The position numbers and the translations under genes are program-made. Positions 16,129 through 25,370 of a stretch of DNA of 64,000 nucleotides are shown piece by piece (positions within the stretch are counted from its first letter, which is position 1; each line of letters begins with the position of its first letter). A model generated the notes under the pieces. The model was given only the letters and a program-made list of their open reading frames with translations. It had not been told where the DNA came from and did not search any database. Source of the stretch: an uncultured Alphaproteobacteria bacterium (lineage in GTDB: Bacteria > Pseudomonadota > Alphaproteobacteria > UBA7985 > CAJQQZ01); contig CAJQQZ010000006.1 of assembly GCA_905480575.1 (NCBI GenBank), positions 1 to 64,000 of the forward strand, read 5' to 3'.

Positions 16129-16656
16129 CTATCCAACTCTCTTCATTTTGTCATAGTTGGCGTCACTGAAAGGCATAGCCTCGCCGCTTTCCCAATCGAA
16201 GAGAGAGCGTTCAATCACCGTCAAAGCGCTGAGATACACGTGAATGCCGCAACACGGCGTGCCGCCGACCGCTTTGACCGAATGAATACCTTCTGAACCA
16301 ATGGCCAGGACATCGCCAGGCTTCAGTTCTTTTGCCCCTTTCAAAACCAGTTTCTCGCCTTCAACTTCATAAAAGGAATTGCGTTCAGTCCCCGCATAAA
16401 GCCCGATGATGGCTGGTGTTTGATGATCGTGGGGCGGCACATGGAGATCGGGTTGGAAACGGCAATGCCAAATCGAAACCTTATCGTCTTCGAAAAGGAT
16501 AACGTCATCTTCGTCGAAGTGAGGCAAATCCCGTTCCAGCCGATCAGGATCTACAAAAGCCTCATCTATCAGTTTTCGCACGTTTCGTGCGGGGCTATCA
16601 CTGCGCGAGGCTTGTTTCACACGATCTACAAAAGCATCCAAATCAAAGGCTGTCAT
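16129..16656 (-). CDS. Cysteine-dioxygenase-type cupin protein
   Basis: A 175-residue single-domain cupin similar to the cysteine dioxygenase / mercaptopropionate dioxygenase superfamily. The metal-binding segment is VPPHDHQTPAIIGLYAGTERN (two His, with the downstream Tyr and Arg), and a third histidine is in GSEGIHSVKA. CCGIHVYLSALTVIERSLF forms the last strands. Its ATG overlaps the moaB stop (ATGA), so it is translated from the same transcript. Whether it oxidises a thiol or another small molecule is not decided. Confidence 0.8.
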   Translation of the reverse strand: MTAFDLDAFVDRVKQASRSDSPARNVRKLIDEAFVDPDRLERDLPHFDEDDVILFEDDKVSIWHCRFQPDLHVPPHDHQTPAIIGLYAGTERNSFYEVEGEKLVLKGAKELKPGDVLAIGSEGIHSVKAVGGTPCCGIHVYLSALTVIERSLFDWESGEAMPFSDANYDKMKRVG

Positions 16657-17198
16657 ATCACCCTCTTCTTATGCTCATTGAGGCGTGGCATCAGCTCTGT
16701 CAAATTACAGGGACGGAAGCGATTATCCAGTTGGAGACGCAGAATCTTAGTCCAGCCGTCTTTGCAAGCCCCAGGCGAGCCCGGCAGAGCAAAAAGATAA
16801 GTGCCTCCAGCAACACCTCCAACCGCCCGCGATTGCATAGTTGAGGTGCCAATCAGGTCAAAAGATAACATGCGAAACAGTTCGCCAAAACCGTCGATCT
16901 TCTTTTCGAATACTGCCTCAAAGGCCTCCGGCGTCACGTCACGTCCGGTGACGCCCGTCCCACCCGATGACACCACGACATCGATATCGCTGTCTTCAAT
17001 CCATTCCTGCAATTTTGCAGAGATGACATGTTGATCGTCTGTGAGGATTTCTCGCCGAACAACCTGATGTCCGTCTTCGGTAATCAGCTTCACCAGGGTC
17101 GCACCTGATTTATCGTCATCCATGGTCCGGCTGTCAGATACGGTTAAAACCGCTATGCTGACCGCTACAAAAGGACGGCTTTCATCAATACCTGGCAT
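16653..17198 (-). CDS. moaB: Molybdenum cofactor biosynthesis protein MoaB/Mog type
   Basis: A 181-residue MoCF_biosynth-domain protein that binds molybdopterin and probably carries out or supports its adenylylation. AVLTVSDSRTMDDDKSG at the N-terminus, VVVSSGGTGVTGRDVTPEA and LFALPGSPGACKDGW match MoaB/Mog. No other molybdopterin genes are nearby; its partner is the overlapping cupin gene. Confidence 0.88.
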   Translation of the reverse strand: MPGIDESRPFVAVSIAVLTVSDSRTMDDDKSGATLVKLITEDGHQVVRREILTDDQHVISAKLQEWIEDSDIDVVVSSGGTGVTGRDVTPEAFEAVFEKKIDGFGELFRMLSFDLIGTSTMQSRAVGGVAGGTYLFALPGSPGACKDGWTKILRLQLDNRFRPCNLTELMPRLNEHKKRVI

Positions 17199-17268
17199 GA
17201 CCTTGACCCTTCATCTATCTGAAACAAGATTAGTTGGAGACTAGGAAATAACCCCATCAGTCAATGGG

Positions 17269-17727
17269 TCAATCTTTTTCCTTTTTAGGGCCGGGATTAT
17301 AGGCCTTTTCCGCTTCATCTTCATCGTCATAAAAACCGGATAGCTCAGTCGAACCTTGGCTCAACGCGCCAAGATCAAAGTGCCGCTTGTCCAGCTGCTC
17401 AGCAATCAAGGGGAGTAATCGCGCAAACTGTTGTTCCGTGAGCCGCTGATCTCTGGAAGATTCCCAGGCTCTCAAACCCTTCGCTGCCACATCAAAAGAA
17501 TCGCGGGAGATAACCCGTTCTTCGCCATCACTTCGAAGAGTGATTTCATCCAATGAGCAATCGAGAATTGCGGAAATTTTAACCAGGTTTTCATAAGAAG
17601 GGCTTTTTACCTTCTCGATTATTAGATCCCTAATATAGGTTTCCCCAAGGCCAGCCGCGCGCGACAGAGACTTCATATTATAGCCCCGACTACGCATTAC
17701 CTGTTGAAGTGCCTTTGGATCGATCAT
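17269..17727 (-). CDS. XRE-family helix-turn-helix transcriptional regulator
   Basis: A 152-residue DNA-binding protein. The helix-turn-helix occupies residues 5-58 (RGYNMKSLSRAAGLGETYIRDL, then SPSYENLVKISAILDCSLDEI). The remaining 90 residues form no recognisable peptidase or ligand domain and end in an acidic DDEDEAEKAYNPGPKKEKD tail. The ATG at 17727 was preferred over GTG 17763, as the domain begins there, though neither has a strong ribosome site. A perfect palindrome upstream (17794-17811) is a likely autoregulatory operator. There are no phage genes around it. Confidence 0.82.
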   Translation of the reverse strand: MIDPKALQQVMRSRGYNMKSLSRAAGLGETYIRDLIIEKVKSPSYENLVKISAILDCSLDEITLRSDGEERVISRDSFDVAAKGLRAWESSRDQRLTEQQFARLLPLIAEQLDKRHFDLGALSQGSTELSGFYDDEDEAEKAYNPGPKKEKD

Positions 17728-17793
17728 CTTGTTCTTTTTCTTGATGGCAAATAAATCCAACACGAGAAGTAAAGAAAACGAGATGGGTTTACA

Positions 17794-17811
17794 AATGTGT
17801 TAAAACACATT
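17794..17811. promoter_or_regulatory. Perfect palindrome AATGTGTT-AA-AACACATT, likely XRE operator
   Basis: The two 8-bp arms are exactly complementary with a 2-bp centre. The site lies 66 bp upstream of the preferred XRE start codon, where a self-repressing XRE protein would bind. The palindrome is seen directly; its use as operator is inference from the habit of this regulator family. Confidence 0.6.
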
Positions 17812-18005
17812 ATTTCATGTCTTAGTTAAGTCCCCCGTACTTTTTTGAAGTCGCCCGATGATAAGAAGCTGGCCGCCAAATTAGGCAGAACAGCTCTGGG
17901 GTACTTAGTGAAAACTTGGCCTTGTTCGCTCCAAAAATTGCAAGGCGAAGTGACGAAATCGGCTCAGACCTGATTTTGGTCAATCCAACTGAATAGGAAA
18001 AGGGC

Positions 18006-18032
18006 AAGGAAGAGTTCTGCGCCTCTTTCCTT
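18006..18032 (-). terminator. Hairpin after UDG gene
   Basis: AAGGAAGAG (18006-18014) pairs with CTCTTTCCTT (18023-18032) with one bulged base. It lies about 30 bp past the UDG stop on the minus strand; the T-tract that follows is short and interrupted, so efficiency is uncertain. Confidence 0.45.
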
Positions 18033-18060
18033 CTTTTGCTAAAGTCAGTTCCCTGACGAC

Positions 18061-18891
18061 CTAGACTTCTTCCAGCTTCTTTTGAAAAGACAGCAAGTCC
18101 ATCCACGCCTGACGCTTGGCCACCGGTTGCCGCAACAGGTAAGCAGGATGGAGGATCGGCAGCGCCGGGATAGCACGTTCCGAATTTAGCTGATAGTTCG
18201 CCCATTTGCCCCGCTGGCGCAAAATTCCTTCTGTGCGGTTGAGCATGGTTTTGGCAGACAGACCGCCCACTAACATAATGGCAGAAGGATTAATGAGCTC
18301 GATGTGCCTCTTCATGAACGGCAGGCAAGAAGCGACCTCAGTCGACGTCGGTGTGCGATTTCCCGGAGGGCGCCAGAAAAGGATGTTGGTGATATAAAAT
18401 GACGTTCTATCCAAACCTATTGTCGCCATCATACGGTCCAGCAACTGACCACTCACGCCAACAAAGGGCTTCCCTTGTCTGTCTTCGTCAGCACCGGGGG
18501 CTTCGCCTATCAGCATGACCTTAGCTTCAGGGTTTCCGTCTGAGAAAACGGTGTTCATAGCCGTGGCCTTCAAAGGGCAGCCTTCAAAGGCTTCAACGGC
18601 AGCCTTTAACTCTTCGATGGTGTTACAAGTGTTTGCGATTTGGGTTGCGTCACGGGCCAATTGATCTTCGCTGGCCATAACTGCTGACTGAGCCTTGTTG
18701 ACCCTTGGTGCTTCTGCTTGAGCCTCTGCTTGTGCTTGTGCAACAGCGGCCTCAAAGGGCTGATGGCGTGGTTTAGTGGGTTCAGCGGTTAGGGGTGCCC
18801 ACGCCTGTGAAGACACAACTTCATCAGCGCCAGAATCGAGCTGCCACCTCAATCCTTCCAACGCTGCTTGATAGGTCAAGTTTTCCGACAC
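18061..18891 (-). CDS. Uracil-DNA glycosylase, family-4-like, with degenerate Fe-S site
   Basis: A 276-residue glycosylase that removes uracil from DNA. Motif A reads [17 protein letters not shown] and motif B HPAYLLRQ, as in family 4. An Ala/Gln-rich N-terminal extension ([13 protein letters not shown]) precedes the domain, a common alphaproteobacterial form. Of the four cysteines expected for the [4Fe-4S] cluster, only those in FEGCPL and VASCLPF are in place; the first of the CxxC pair is missing and the third is Trp ([10 protein letters not shown]). Start uncertain: GTG 18891 fits the family, whereas TTG 18942 or TTG 18897 are alternatives. Confidence 0.85.
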   Translation of the reverse strand: MSENLTYQAALEGLRWQLDSGADEVVSSQAWAPLTAEPTKPRHQPFEAAVAQAQAEAQAEAPRVNKAQSAVMASEDQLARDATQIANTCNTIEELKAAVEAFEGCPLKATAMNTVFSDGNPEAKVMLIGEAPGADEDRQGKPFVGVSGQLLDRMMATIGLDRTSFYITNILFWRPPGNRTPTSTEVASCLPFMKRHIELINPSAIMLVGGLSAKTMLNRTEGILRQRGKWANYQLNSERAIPALPILHPAYLLRQPVAKRQAWMDLLSFQKKLEEV

Positions 18892-19116
18892 CGACAAAAT
18901 TTTCCCAACTAAATTAAGAGACCACACAAGTATGCGACGCAAAATGTAAGGAAATCACCAAACCAATCAAGCTTATTTCGATTCCTGTTCAATGAAAGCA
19001 ACTAACACCTTCATTTTCAGTTGAAATAGTCTAAAAGGCTTGGAAAAATCACTGAAAATTCAATAGGTTTCGGTAAAAGTTCAATTCGCAAAGACAAAGA
19101 TAGATAGAGGTCTGAT

Positions 19117-20769
19117 ATGGAACGCGAATCAATGGAGTATGATGTTGTTATCGTTGGAGCGGGACCTGCCGGTCTGTCTGCAGCGATAAAGCTCAAACAG
19201 CTGGCTGCAGAAGGCGGTCAAGAGATCGCCGTCTGTGTCCTTGAAAAAGGTTCCGAAGTTGGCGCACACATCATGTCCGGCGCGGTTATGGAACCGCGTG
19301 CCATGGATGAGCTGTTCCCTGACTGGAAAGAAATGGGCGCTCCGCTCAATACACCTGTTACCTCAGAGAAATTCTTGCTGCTCGGCAAAGAGAAGTCTGT
19401 GTCCGTTCCGATCTGGATGCTGCCAGGTCAGTTGCACAACGATGGCAACTACATCATCTCCCTTGGCAACGTTTGCCGTTGGTTGGGCGAGCAAGCAGAA
19501 GCGCTTGGGGTTGAAATCTATCCTGGCTTTGCGGCAGCCGAAGTTCTCTACAATGACGATGGTTCTGTCAAAGGTGTTGCCACCGGCGACATGGGCATCG
19601 GCAAAGATGGCCAGCCCAAGGCAACCCACGAGCAAGGGCTAGAGCTGCATGCGCGCTACACCCTCTTCGGCGAAGGCTGCCGTGGTTCACTCACAAAAGG
19701 TTTGATGCAGAAGTTTGATCTTAATGCCGACAATGACCCACAGACTTTCGGTATCGGTATCAAGGAACTTTGGGAGCTGCCTGAAGACCAACACAATGAA
19801 GGCCAAATCGTCCACACCGCCGGTTGGCCAATGGATACGAAGACCTGGGGTGGTTCCTTCATCTATCACTTGAGCGACCGTCAGGCCTACGTTGGCTACG
19901 TTGTAGGACTGGATTATCAAAACCCCCACCTCTCTCCTTTTGAAGAGTTCCAACGCTTCAAAACCCACCCGGCAATCCGCAAGATGCTGGAAGGGGGCAA
20001 GCGCATTTCTTATGGTGCCCGTGCCTTGAACGAAGGGGGCCTACAGTCCATCCCGACATTGTCTTTCCCAGGCGGTGCCTTGATCGGCTGTACAGCTGGT
20101 TTCTTGAACGTGCCAAAGATCAAAGGCAGCCATAATGCCATGAAGACCGGTATGTTGGCTGCGGAATCAGTGTTTGAAGATTTCGTCGCAGAAACCAAGT
20201 CAGAAGACAAAGTGCTCACGTCATACCCAGAGAAGTTCAAAGCTTCTTGGGTTTACAAAGAACTGCACGCCGTTCGTAACTTCCGCCCTGCTTTTGCTAA
20301 GTTTGGCATGTTGGGCTTTGCTATCGGTGGCATGGAACTCAAACTGCTGGGTGGCAAGACACCTTGGACTTTCCGTCACAAGCACCGTGACCACGAAAGC
20401 CTCAAACCTGCCGCAGACATGCCGAAAATCGACTATCCGAAACCCGATAACGTTGTTAGCTTCGATCGTAACTCTTCGGTCTTCCTATCTGCGACTAACC
20501 ACGAAGAAGATCAGCCAGTTCATTTGACGCTGAAAGATGCGTCGGTTCCAATTGCACACAATCTGGCAATCTACGATGCGCCTGAGCAACGGTTCTGCCC
20601 TGCTGGGGTTTATGAGATTGTCCGTGATGACGATGGATCAAATCCTCGTTTACAGATCAACGCACAGAATTGTGTTCACTGCAAAACTTGTGATATCAAA
20701 GACCCATCACAAAATATCAATTGGGTCACACCAGAGGGTGGTGGTGGACCTAACTACCCAAATATGTAA
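19117..20769 (+). CDS. Electron transfer flavoprotein-ubiquinone oxidoreductase
   Basis: A 550-residue membrane-associated flavoprotein that passes electrons from ETF to ubiquinone. The FAD-binding [15 protein letters not shown] lies near residue 10, [12 protein letters not shown] and the TPE-like [19 protein letters not shown] segment follow, and the C-terminal ferredoxin-like domain has CPAGVYEI with [13 protein letters not shown] giving the four [4Fe-4S] cysteines. Length matches bacterial ETF-QO. AGAGG precedes the ATG. It stands alone here; the etfAB and dehydrogenase partners are elsewhere. Confidence 0.96.
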   Translation: MERESMEYDVVIVGAGPAGLSAAIKLKQLAAEGGQEIAVCVLEKGSEVGAHIMSGAVMEPRAMDELFPDWKEMGAPLNTPVTSEKFLLLGKEKSVSVPIWMLPGQLHNDGNYIISLGNVCRWLGEQAEALGVEIYPGFAAAEVLYNDDGSVKGVATGDMGIGKDGQPKATHEQGLELHARYTLFGEGCRGSLTKGLMQKFDLNADNDPQTFGIGIKELWELPEDQHNEGQIVHTAGWPMDTKTWGGSFIYHLSDRQAYVGYVVGLDYQNPHLSPFEEFQRFKTHPAIRKMLEGGKRISYGARALNEGGLQSIPTLSFPGGALIGCTAGFLNVPKIKGSHNAMKTGMLAAESVFEDFVAETKSEDKVLTSYPEKFKASWVYKELHAVRNFRPAFAKFGMLGFAIGGMELKLLGGKTPWTFRHKHRDHESLKPAADMPKIDYPKPDNVVSFDRNSSVFLSATNHEEDQPVHLTLKDASVPIAHNLAIYDAPEQRFCPAGVYEIVRDDDGSNPRLQINAQNCVHCKTCDIKDPSQNINWVTPEGGGGPNYPNM

Positions 20770-20822
20770 AATAGCCACTCAATTGCCTTGGAAAACTCTG
20801 AATTATGAGGAATGCTGGCCGA

Positions 20823-22556
20823 ATGAAAGCTGGATTAGTTAACAATCTCAAACTTGTTTTAACCAGCTGTGCTTGTGCCAGCGTTTTGGTCCTCCTGCCG
20901 GTGGGACCGACCGAAACTTCAGCCCGAACCTTGTCCCTACCTATAAAGGTCGGCAGCTATATTTCTCCGTTTGGCCACTATCTAGCCGCTTTCCACGCGG
21001 AGCGAGAAAAAAACTATTCTCTCGCGGCGGACTTGCTCAGCGTGACCAGAGTCAGAGATGAAGACAATTCATTTCTAAAAGATAACCAACATCAGTGGCT
21101 GGTCACTGAAGGCCGCTACGTCGACGCAACGGCACTAGCAGAAAATCTTTTGGAAATTAGCCCGGACAGTATTTTTGGCCAAAGAACTCTGTTCATGGAT
21201 GCTGTCAGCAAGGATGATTGGGACGGCGCTAGAACCTTTCTCCCGGCTTTTCCTGAGCAAGGGCTGGACGCCTATTTAGTGCCATTACAAACAGCTTGGT
21301 TAGCCGTGCATGACGGCAAAGCCCAGGAAGCCCTCGATGCTTTGCAGCGCTTTAGGGAAGAACCGATCCTGGAGCCGATTGGCATTGTCACCGAAGCCTT
21401 GGTGCATGAGCAGATAGGCAATAATCAGCAAGCCATCGATTTTTATCAGAAGGCCCTGGATCTCTACGAAATTCCGCCTGAGCGCTTGGTCGCTTTAGCC
21501 GGTAATCTTTTTGAACGGAGGGACCAGGCCCAACGAGCCCAAGACCTCTATACGGCATTCCTAAGTCAATCGCCTCGAAACCACCATATACAGGCGAGGT
21601 TGGCTAGCGTGATGAGAGGCGATGTAGCGACGCCCTTGATTTCTAGCCCTAGAGCAGGATTGGCCGAAGGCGCTTATGCCCTCGCTCGTGTCATTTACCG
21701 GGATAACCTGGACCCAGTAGCACTGACTTTGGCGAATATAGCTCTCCATCTTTCACCAAGTGAACCCGCTTACATTTTACTCACTGGGCGGATGCTGAGC
21801 GGTCAGAAGCGGTATGAAGACGCTTTAACACTCTACAACAGCGTTGAGCCGGACTCCTTAGCCTATTACTCAACAAAACTGATTAAAGCGAGCACTCTGT
21901 CAGACGCGGACCGGGTTGAAGAAGCTGTTGCCATCTTGACAGAGCTATCTGAGCAACAGCCAGAACGTGTCGATGCCTTAGTTCAACTAGGTAATATCTT
22001 AAGACGCAACGAGCAGAACGCGGAAGCCGCTGAGGCCTACGATACCGCCGTAGAAAGAGTGAGTAACCCAGATGATTTGGGTTGGCGAACCTTCTATTTC
22101 AGAGGTATTGCACACGAGCAATCCGGTAATTGGCCAGCAGCGGAGGAAAGCCTTAAACAAGCGCTCGTTCTCAACCCAGACCAGCCCTTGGTTCTCAATT
22201 ACCTCGGTTACAGCTGGGCCGATATGGGCATCAATCTGGTTGAAGCATTAAGCATGTTGAACCGAGCAGTCGATAGCCGACCAAACGATGGCTATATCGT
22301 CGACTCTCTCGGATGGGTTCTATTTCAGTTGGGTAGAGTTGAGGAAGCTCTACCTCACTTAGAGCAAGCTGTCGAAATTTTGCCTGGTGATCCTGTTATC
22401 AATGACCATGTTGGTGATGCTTATTGGCTGGTTGGTCGTGAGAGAGAAGCACGCTTTCAATGGCGTCGCGCTTTGTCTTTCGATCCGATCGAAAAGAACG
22501 AGAAAGAAATCAAAGCCAAGTTAGAAAATGGCTATCCCAAAACAGCTTCTGACTAA
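20823..22556 (+). CDS. Exported tetratricopeptide-repeat protein
   Basis: A 577-residue TPR protein with an N-terminal signal sequence (hydrophobic stretch around residues 10-32 containing cysteines, then TSARTLS). Repeats run through most of the length, clearest near the C-terminus: WPAAEESLKQALVLNPDQP, LVEALSMLNRAVDSRPNDG and VEEALPHLEQAVEILPGDP, each about 34 residues. ATG 20823 has GAGGA upstream and gives a better signal peptide than ATG 20805. It lies between ETF-QO and ispE. Proteins like this are thought to act as envelope scaffolds. Confidence 0.8.
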   Translation: MKAGLVNNLKLVLTSCACASVLVLLPVGPTETSARTLSLPIKVGSYISPFGHYLAAFHAEREKNYSLAADLLSVTRVRDEDNSFLKDNQHQWLVTEGRYVDATALAENLLEISPDSIFGQRTLFMDAVSKDDWDGARTFLPAFPEQGLDAYLVPLQTAWLAVHDGKAQEALDALQRFREEPILEPIGIVTEALVHEQIGNNQQAIDFYQKALDLYEIPPERLVALAGNLFERRDQAQRAQDLYTAFLSQSPRNHHIQARLASVMRGDVATPLISSPRAGLAEGAYALARVIYRDNLDPVALTLANIALHLSPSEPAYILLTGRMLSGQKRYEDALTLYNSVEPDSLAYYSTKLIKASTLSDADRVEEAVAILTELSEQQPERVDALVQLGNILRRNEQNAEAAEAYDTAVERVSNPDDLGWRTFYFRGIAHEQSGNWPAAEESLKQALVLNPDQPLVLNYLGYSWADMGINLVEALSMLNRAVDSRPNDGYIVDSLGWVLFQLGRVEEALPHLEQAVEILPGDPVINDHVGDAYWLVGREREARFQWRRALSFDPIEKNEKEIKAKLENGYPKTASD

Positions 22557-22634
22557 AGCCAACTTTTTTGTCTCCGCCCTAAAGCGCTTCGGGTAGCTTC
22601 CGAACGTTCCAAGCACCGTAAAGTCCCTAGCACT

Positions 22635-23498
22635 ATGTCGTGTTCAATCGTTGAGATAGCACCAGCTAAAGTAAATCTTTTTCTTGAGATTACGGCAAAG
22701 CGAGCCGATGGTTTTCATGAACTGGACAGCCTTTTTGTTTTCGCATCAACACATGATGAAATTGCAGCAACGCCAGCGGATCATTGGGAGCTTTCGGTAT
22801 CCGGCCCCTTTTCCTGCAATCTCGCCAGCGAAGCACCAGATAACAATTTGGCCCTAAAAGCGGCGAAAAAGCTCGCTCAACACTTAGGTTTGGATCAGGC
22901 TTTTACTATCCAGCTGACCAAGAATTTGCCGGTGGCTGCTGGTTTGGGGGGTGGATCAGCTGATGCGGCAGCGGCTTTGAGGGCTATTTGTCGATTGGCG
23001 AAAACAGAAATCCCTGATCAGGACCTAGAAAAATTGGCCTTAGAATTGGGCGCTGACGTCCCGTCTTGTTTATCCAGCAGCGCTCAAATTGTTAGAGGGA
23101 TTGGAGAATTAAGGTCAAAATTGCCTTACTTCCCTACAGTTCATGCCGTTTTGGTCAATCCTTTGGTCCCACTGTCAACAGCACAAGTGTTCAAGTCCTG
23201 GGCCCCAAAATTCACCAAAAACCAAGTATGTCCGACTACAGGCGACATAAACAGTTGGATAGACTTCGTTCAAAACCGAACGAACTGCCTTCAATCAACA
23301 GCCATCCAACTTTGTCCCGCGATTGCTGAGGTATTGGAGCAACTCGCACAAAATGCTGACTGTTTCTTAGCAAGAATGAGCGGTTCTGGCCCGAGTTGCT
23401 TCGGGCTCTACCCAACAGCAGAAGCGGCTGACGCAGCAGCTACGCACCTGTCAGAAGCTAGACCGGGTTGGTGGGCACAAGCTGTTGAATTAGGCTAA
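22635..23498 (+). CDS. ispE: 4-diphosphocytidyl-2-C-methyl-D-erythritol kinase
   Basis: A 287-residue GHMP kinase catalysing the ATP-dependent step of the non-mevalonate isoprenoid pathway. The N-terminal PAKVNLFLEITAKRADGFHEL, the ATP-binding PVAAGLGGGSADAAAALRA and a C-terminal ARMSGSGPSCFGLYPTAE are all diagnostic. Full length. It follows the TPR gene by 78 bp on the same strand. Confidence 0.96.
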   Translation: MSCSIVEIAPAKVNLFLEITAKRADGFHELDSLFVFASTHDEIAATPADHWELSVSGPFSCNLASEAPDNNLALKAAKKLAQHLGLDQAFTIQLTKNLPVAAGLGGGSADAAAALRAICRLAKTEIPDQDLEKLALELGADVPSCLSSSAQIVRGIGELRSKLPYFPTVHAVLVNPLVPLSTAQVFKSWAPKFTKNQVCPTTGDINSWIDFVQNRTNCLQSTAIQLCPAIAEVLEQLAQNADCFLARMSGSGPSCFGLYPTAEAADAAATHLSEARPGWWAQAVELG

Positions 23499-23515
23499 CC
23501 GATTGAAGAAGCACT

Positions 23516-23827
23516 CTAATTTCCTGAAAGCAGCTCTTTCATCGCTTTCAACTCATCGAAAAGATTCTGGTCGATTTCGCCCGTCTCAGGCATATCGGCG
23601 AAGACCTGAAACTCTTTAATCGCTTCTTTCAGCATGGGGTCCGCATTCCCATCGACTAAGCCGGGGTTCATGTCCATGTCTCTCAACATTTCCTCGACCG
23701 CGTAGATAACTTTAGGATCGGATGCAGAGAACTCCGTTGAGCTAAACATCAACATGTAGAGATAGACGATACCACCAATCACACCTGAAAATAGGATAAT
23801 GGCTAATAAATAAACAATAATCCGCAC
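23516..23827 (-). CDS. Small membrane-anchored peptidoglycan-binding-like protein
   Basis: A 103-residue protein with one N-terminal membrane segment (IIVYLLAIILFSGVIGGIVYLYM region) and a C-terminal PG_binding_1-like unit: VEEMLRDMDMNPGLVDG, MLKEAIKEFQVFADMPETGEID, NLFDELKAM. The pattern of helix, GxxDG-like turn and KEAIxxFQ matches such domains. It may hold a partner at the cell wall. The gene converges with ispE. Confidence 0.7.
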   Translation of the reverse strand: MRIIVYLLAIILFSGVIGGIVYLYMLMFSSTEFSASDPKVIYAVEEMLRDMDMNPGLVDGNADPMLKEAIKEFQVFADMPETGEIDQNLFDELKAMKELLSGN

Positions 23828-24025
23828 GTGCTTTTCAATCCTCCCGCCTCAGGCGACCGCAATCAGTGTTGAACTCTCGCAGCTTATGCCCAAATTTCGG
23901 TCGAAATCAGTCGTGAATAAGGCAGAAAAGTTCGATGACTAAAATTCAAGATACCACAAAATGTCGAATTAGCACAGTGAGGGAAATTTATTTGTAAAAA
24001 GCCGGTTTTTTCTTCATCTAAAGGC

Positions 24026-24054
24026 TTGCACTATGTCGGATCTTTCCCTAAGTT
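24026..24054 (+). promoter_or_regulatory. Predicted promoter of tRNA-Gln
   Basis: TTGCAC (24026-24031) and TAAGTT (24049-24054) are separated by 17 bp. A start near 24061 would give a short 5' leader before the tRNA at 24078. Assigned by pattern only. Confidence 0.4.
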
Positions 24055-24077
24055 GCGGCTCCGAAATGACCGGTTAA

Positions 24078-24151
24078 TGGGGCATGGCCAAGCGGTAAGG
24101 CATCGGTTTTTGGTATCGTGATCCCTGGTTCGAATCCAGGTGCCCCAGCCA
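24078..24151 (+). tRNA. tRNA-Gln (anticodon TTG)
   Basis: The cloverleaf is complete: acceptor TGGGGCA pairs with TGCCCCA (24141-24147), the T arm is CCTGG-TTCGAAT-CCAGG, and CCA is encoded at the 3' end. The anticodon TTG is at 24110-24112. The anticodon stem TCGGT/ATCGT has a T-T mismatch at its outer pair and one G-T pair, weaker than usual for this tRNA. Confidence 0.95.
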
Positions 24152-24255
24152 GTCATTTTGAAGATCTCCTCACTCCTATTTCCCGCAAATACCGGCTGAA
24201 ATTTACTTTAGCCGTAAAAGCCTTTATGGGTGAGTTGAATGAGGAGTTCAAAGCC

Positions 24256-24798
24256 ATGAGCGAGCAAGAAAAAGTCCTTAAATTTTGGTTTGAAGACAGT
24301 GAACCCAAAGACTGGTTTACGAAGTCAGATGCCTATGATGAAAAGGTTCGACAGGTTTTAGGGCCATTGTACGAGAAAGCTCGTGACGGTGCTTTAGACG
24401 GCTGGGCTGAAACAGCCGACGGTGTATTAGCGCTCTGTATTTTGCTGGACCAAGTCCCCCGAAACATCTTCCGGAATTCTGCAAAATCCTTCGCAACAGA
24501 TCCACAGGCTTTGGCCCTTACTAAAGCGGCGCTAGAACGTGGGTTTGAAAACGATCTTAATCAGGACCAGAAGTCATTCTTACTCCTCCCCCTCGAACAT
24601 TCGGAAGACCTACAGGACCAAGAACGTTCGGTTGAATTGTTTAAGATTCATGGTAGTGACTCCGGCTATGACTATGCCATCCGACATCGGGATATCGTTG
24701 CTCGGTTCGGTCGTTTTCCTCATCGCAATGCCGTCCTTGGGCGAGAAAATACAGAGGAAGAAACAGAATTCCTGAAGCAACCAGGCTCAGGTTTCTAA
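24256..24798 (+). CDS. DUF924 family protein
   Basis: A 180-residue helical protein of the DUF924 family, function unknown. Typical blocks are KVLKFWFEDSEPKDWF at the start, LALCILLDQVPRNIFRN, FLLLPLEHSEDLQDQERSV and RFGRFPHRNAVLGREN. ATG 24256 is preceded by GAGGAG; longer in-frame extensions would run back into the tRNA. It is followed 9 bp later by the GNAT gene. Confidence 0.87.
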   Translation: MSEQEKVLKFWFEDSEPKDWFTKSDAYDEKVRQVLGPLYEKARDGALDGWAETADGVLALCILLDQVPRNIFRNSAKSFATDPQALALTKAALERGFENDLNQDQKSFLLLPLEHSEDLQDQERSVELFKIHGSDSGYDYAIRHRDIVARFGRFPHRNAVLGRENTEEETEFLKQPGSGF

Positions 24799-24807
24799 CT
24801 ATCCGCC

Positions 24808-25368
24808 ATGTTACCTCCTCTATCACAATCGCAGGGTTCTGGCTTTGCGGACGAATTTGCTATCGTACCGGAAAGAGATCAAGACACCGACGTCATTGAT
24901 GCCCTGATGGATGCCTCCTTTGGGCAAGAGCGTCACAATCTCACTGTTTACAAACTGAGAGACGGCTATCCACCTGTTCGTCAACTCGGCTTCATCGCAA
25001 TGGACCAGCAAGGTAAAGCGAGAGCCTCCATTCGATACTGGCCTATACAAGTTGAGGGATCTTCTTTGCGATACCTCTTACTTGGTCCCCTTGCGGTCGA
25101 CCCGACAATCAGAGGAGGCGGGCTCGGAAAGGCCCTCGTGAGCCGCAGTCTTGATCGTGCCGTAGAACTTGGCTTCGATGCTTGTTTGCTGGTTGGGGAG
25201 CCTTCCTATTATGGTAGTTTCGGTTTCACGAACGCAACGGCTCTGGGATTCAAGCTGCCAGGATGGGTTGAGCTGCGCCGGTTCCTCGTTAGAGAACTAC
25301 AATCCAACGCCTTAGCAAAACCAGAAAGCCGCGGCTTAATCAATCCTGTTAAGACCAGAACGAAATAA
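24808..25368 (+). CDS. GNAT-family N-acetyltransferase (YhbS-like)
   Basis: A 186-residue acetyltransferase. The acetyl-CoA-binding motif A is LGPLAVDPTIRGGGLGKALV, followed by the motif B region LLVGEPSYYGSFGFTNA, the hallmark of the YhbS subgroup. The acceptor is unknown. Probably co-transcribed with the DUF924 gene; its stop is 3 bp from that of the convergent vWA gene. Confidence 0.88.
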   Translation: MLPPLSQSQGSGFADEFAIVPERDQDTDVIDALMDASFGQERHNLTVYKLRDGYPPVRQLGFIAMDQQGKARASIRYWPIQVEGSSLRYLLLGPLAVDPTIRGGGLGKALVSRSLDRAVELGFDACLLVGEPSYYGSFGFTNATALGFKLPGWVELRRFLVRELQSNALAKPESRGLINPVKTRTK

Positions 25369-25370
25369 AC

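Larger units (their letters stand above)
17728..18060. other. Intergenic region between UDG and XRE genes
   Basis: This 333-bp space contains the XRE palindrome (17794-17811), a terminator-like hairpin for the UDG gene (18006-18032) and the small GTCAG-GGAA-CTGAC stem directly after the UDG stop. No further gene is evident. Confidence 0.55.

Noticed and set aside
17269-17811. Prophage or mobile island around the XRE regulator
   Set aside because: Neighbouring genes are moaB and UDG; there are no integrase, structural genes or flanking repeats.
17822-18205. 127-codon frame overlapping the end of the UDG gene
   Set aside because: Lies mostly in another frame of the UDG C-terminus and has no protein-like pattern.
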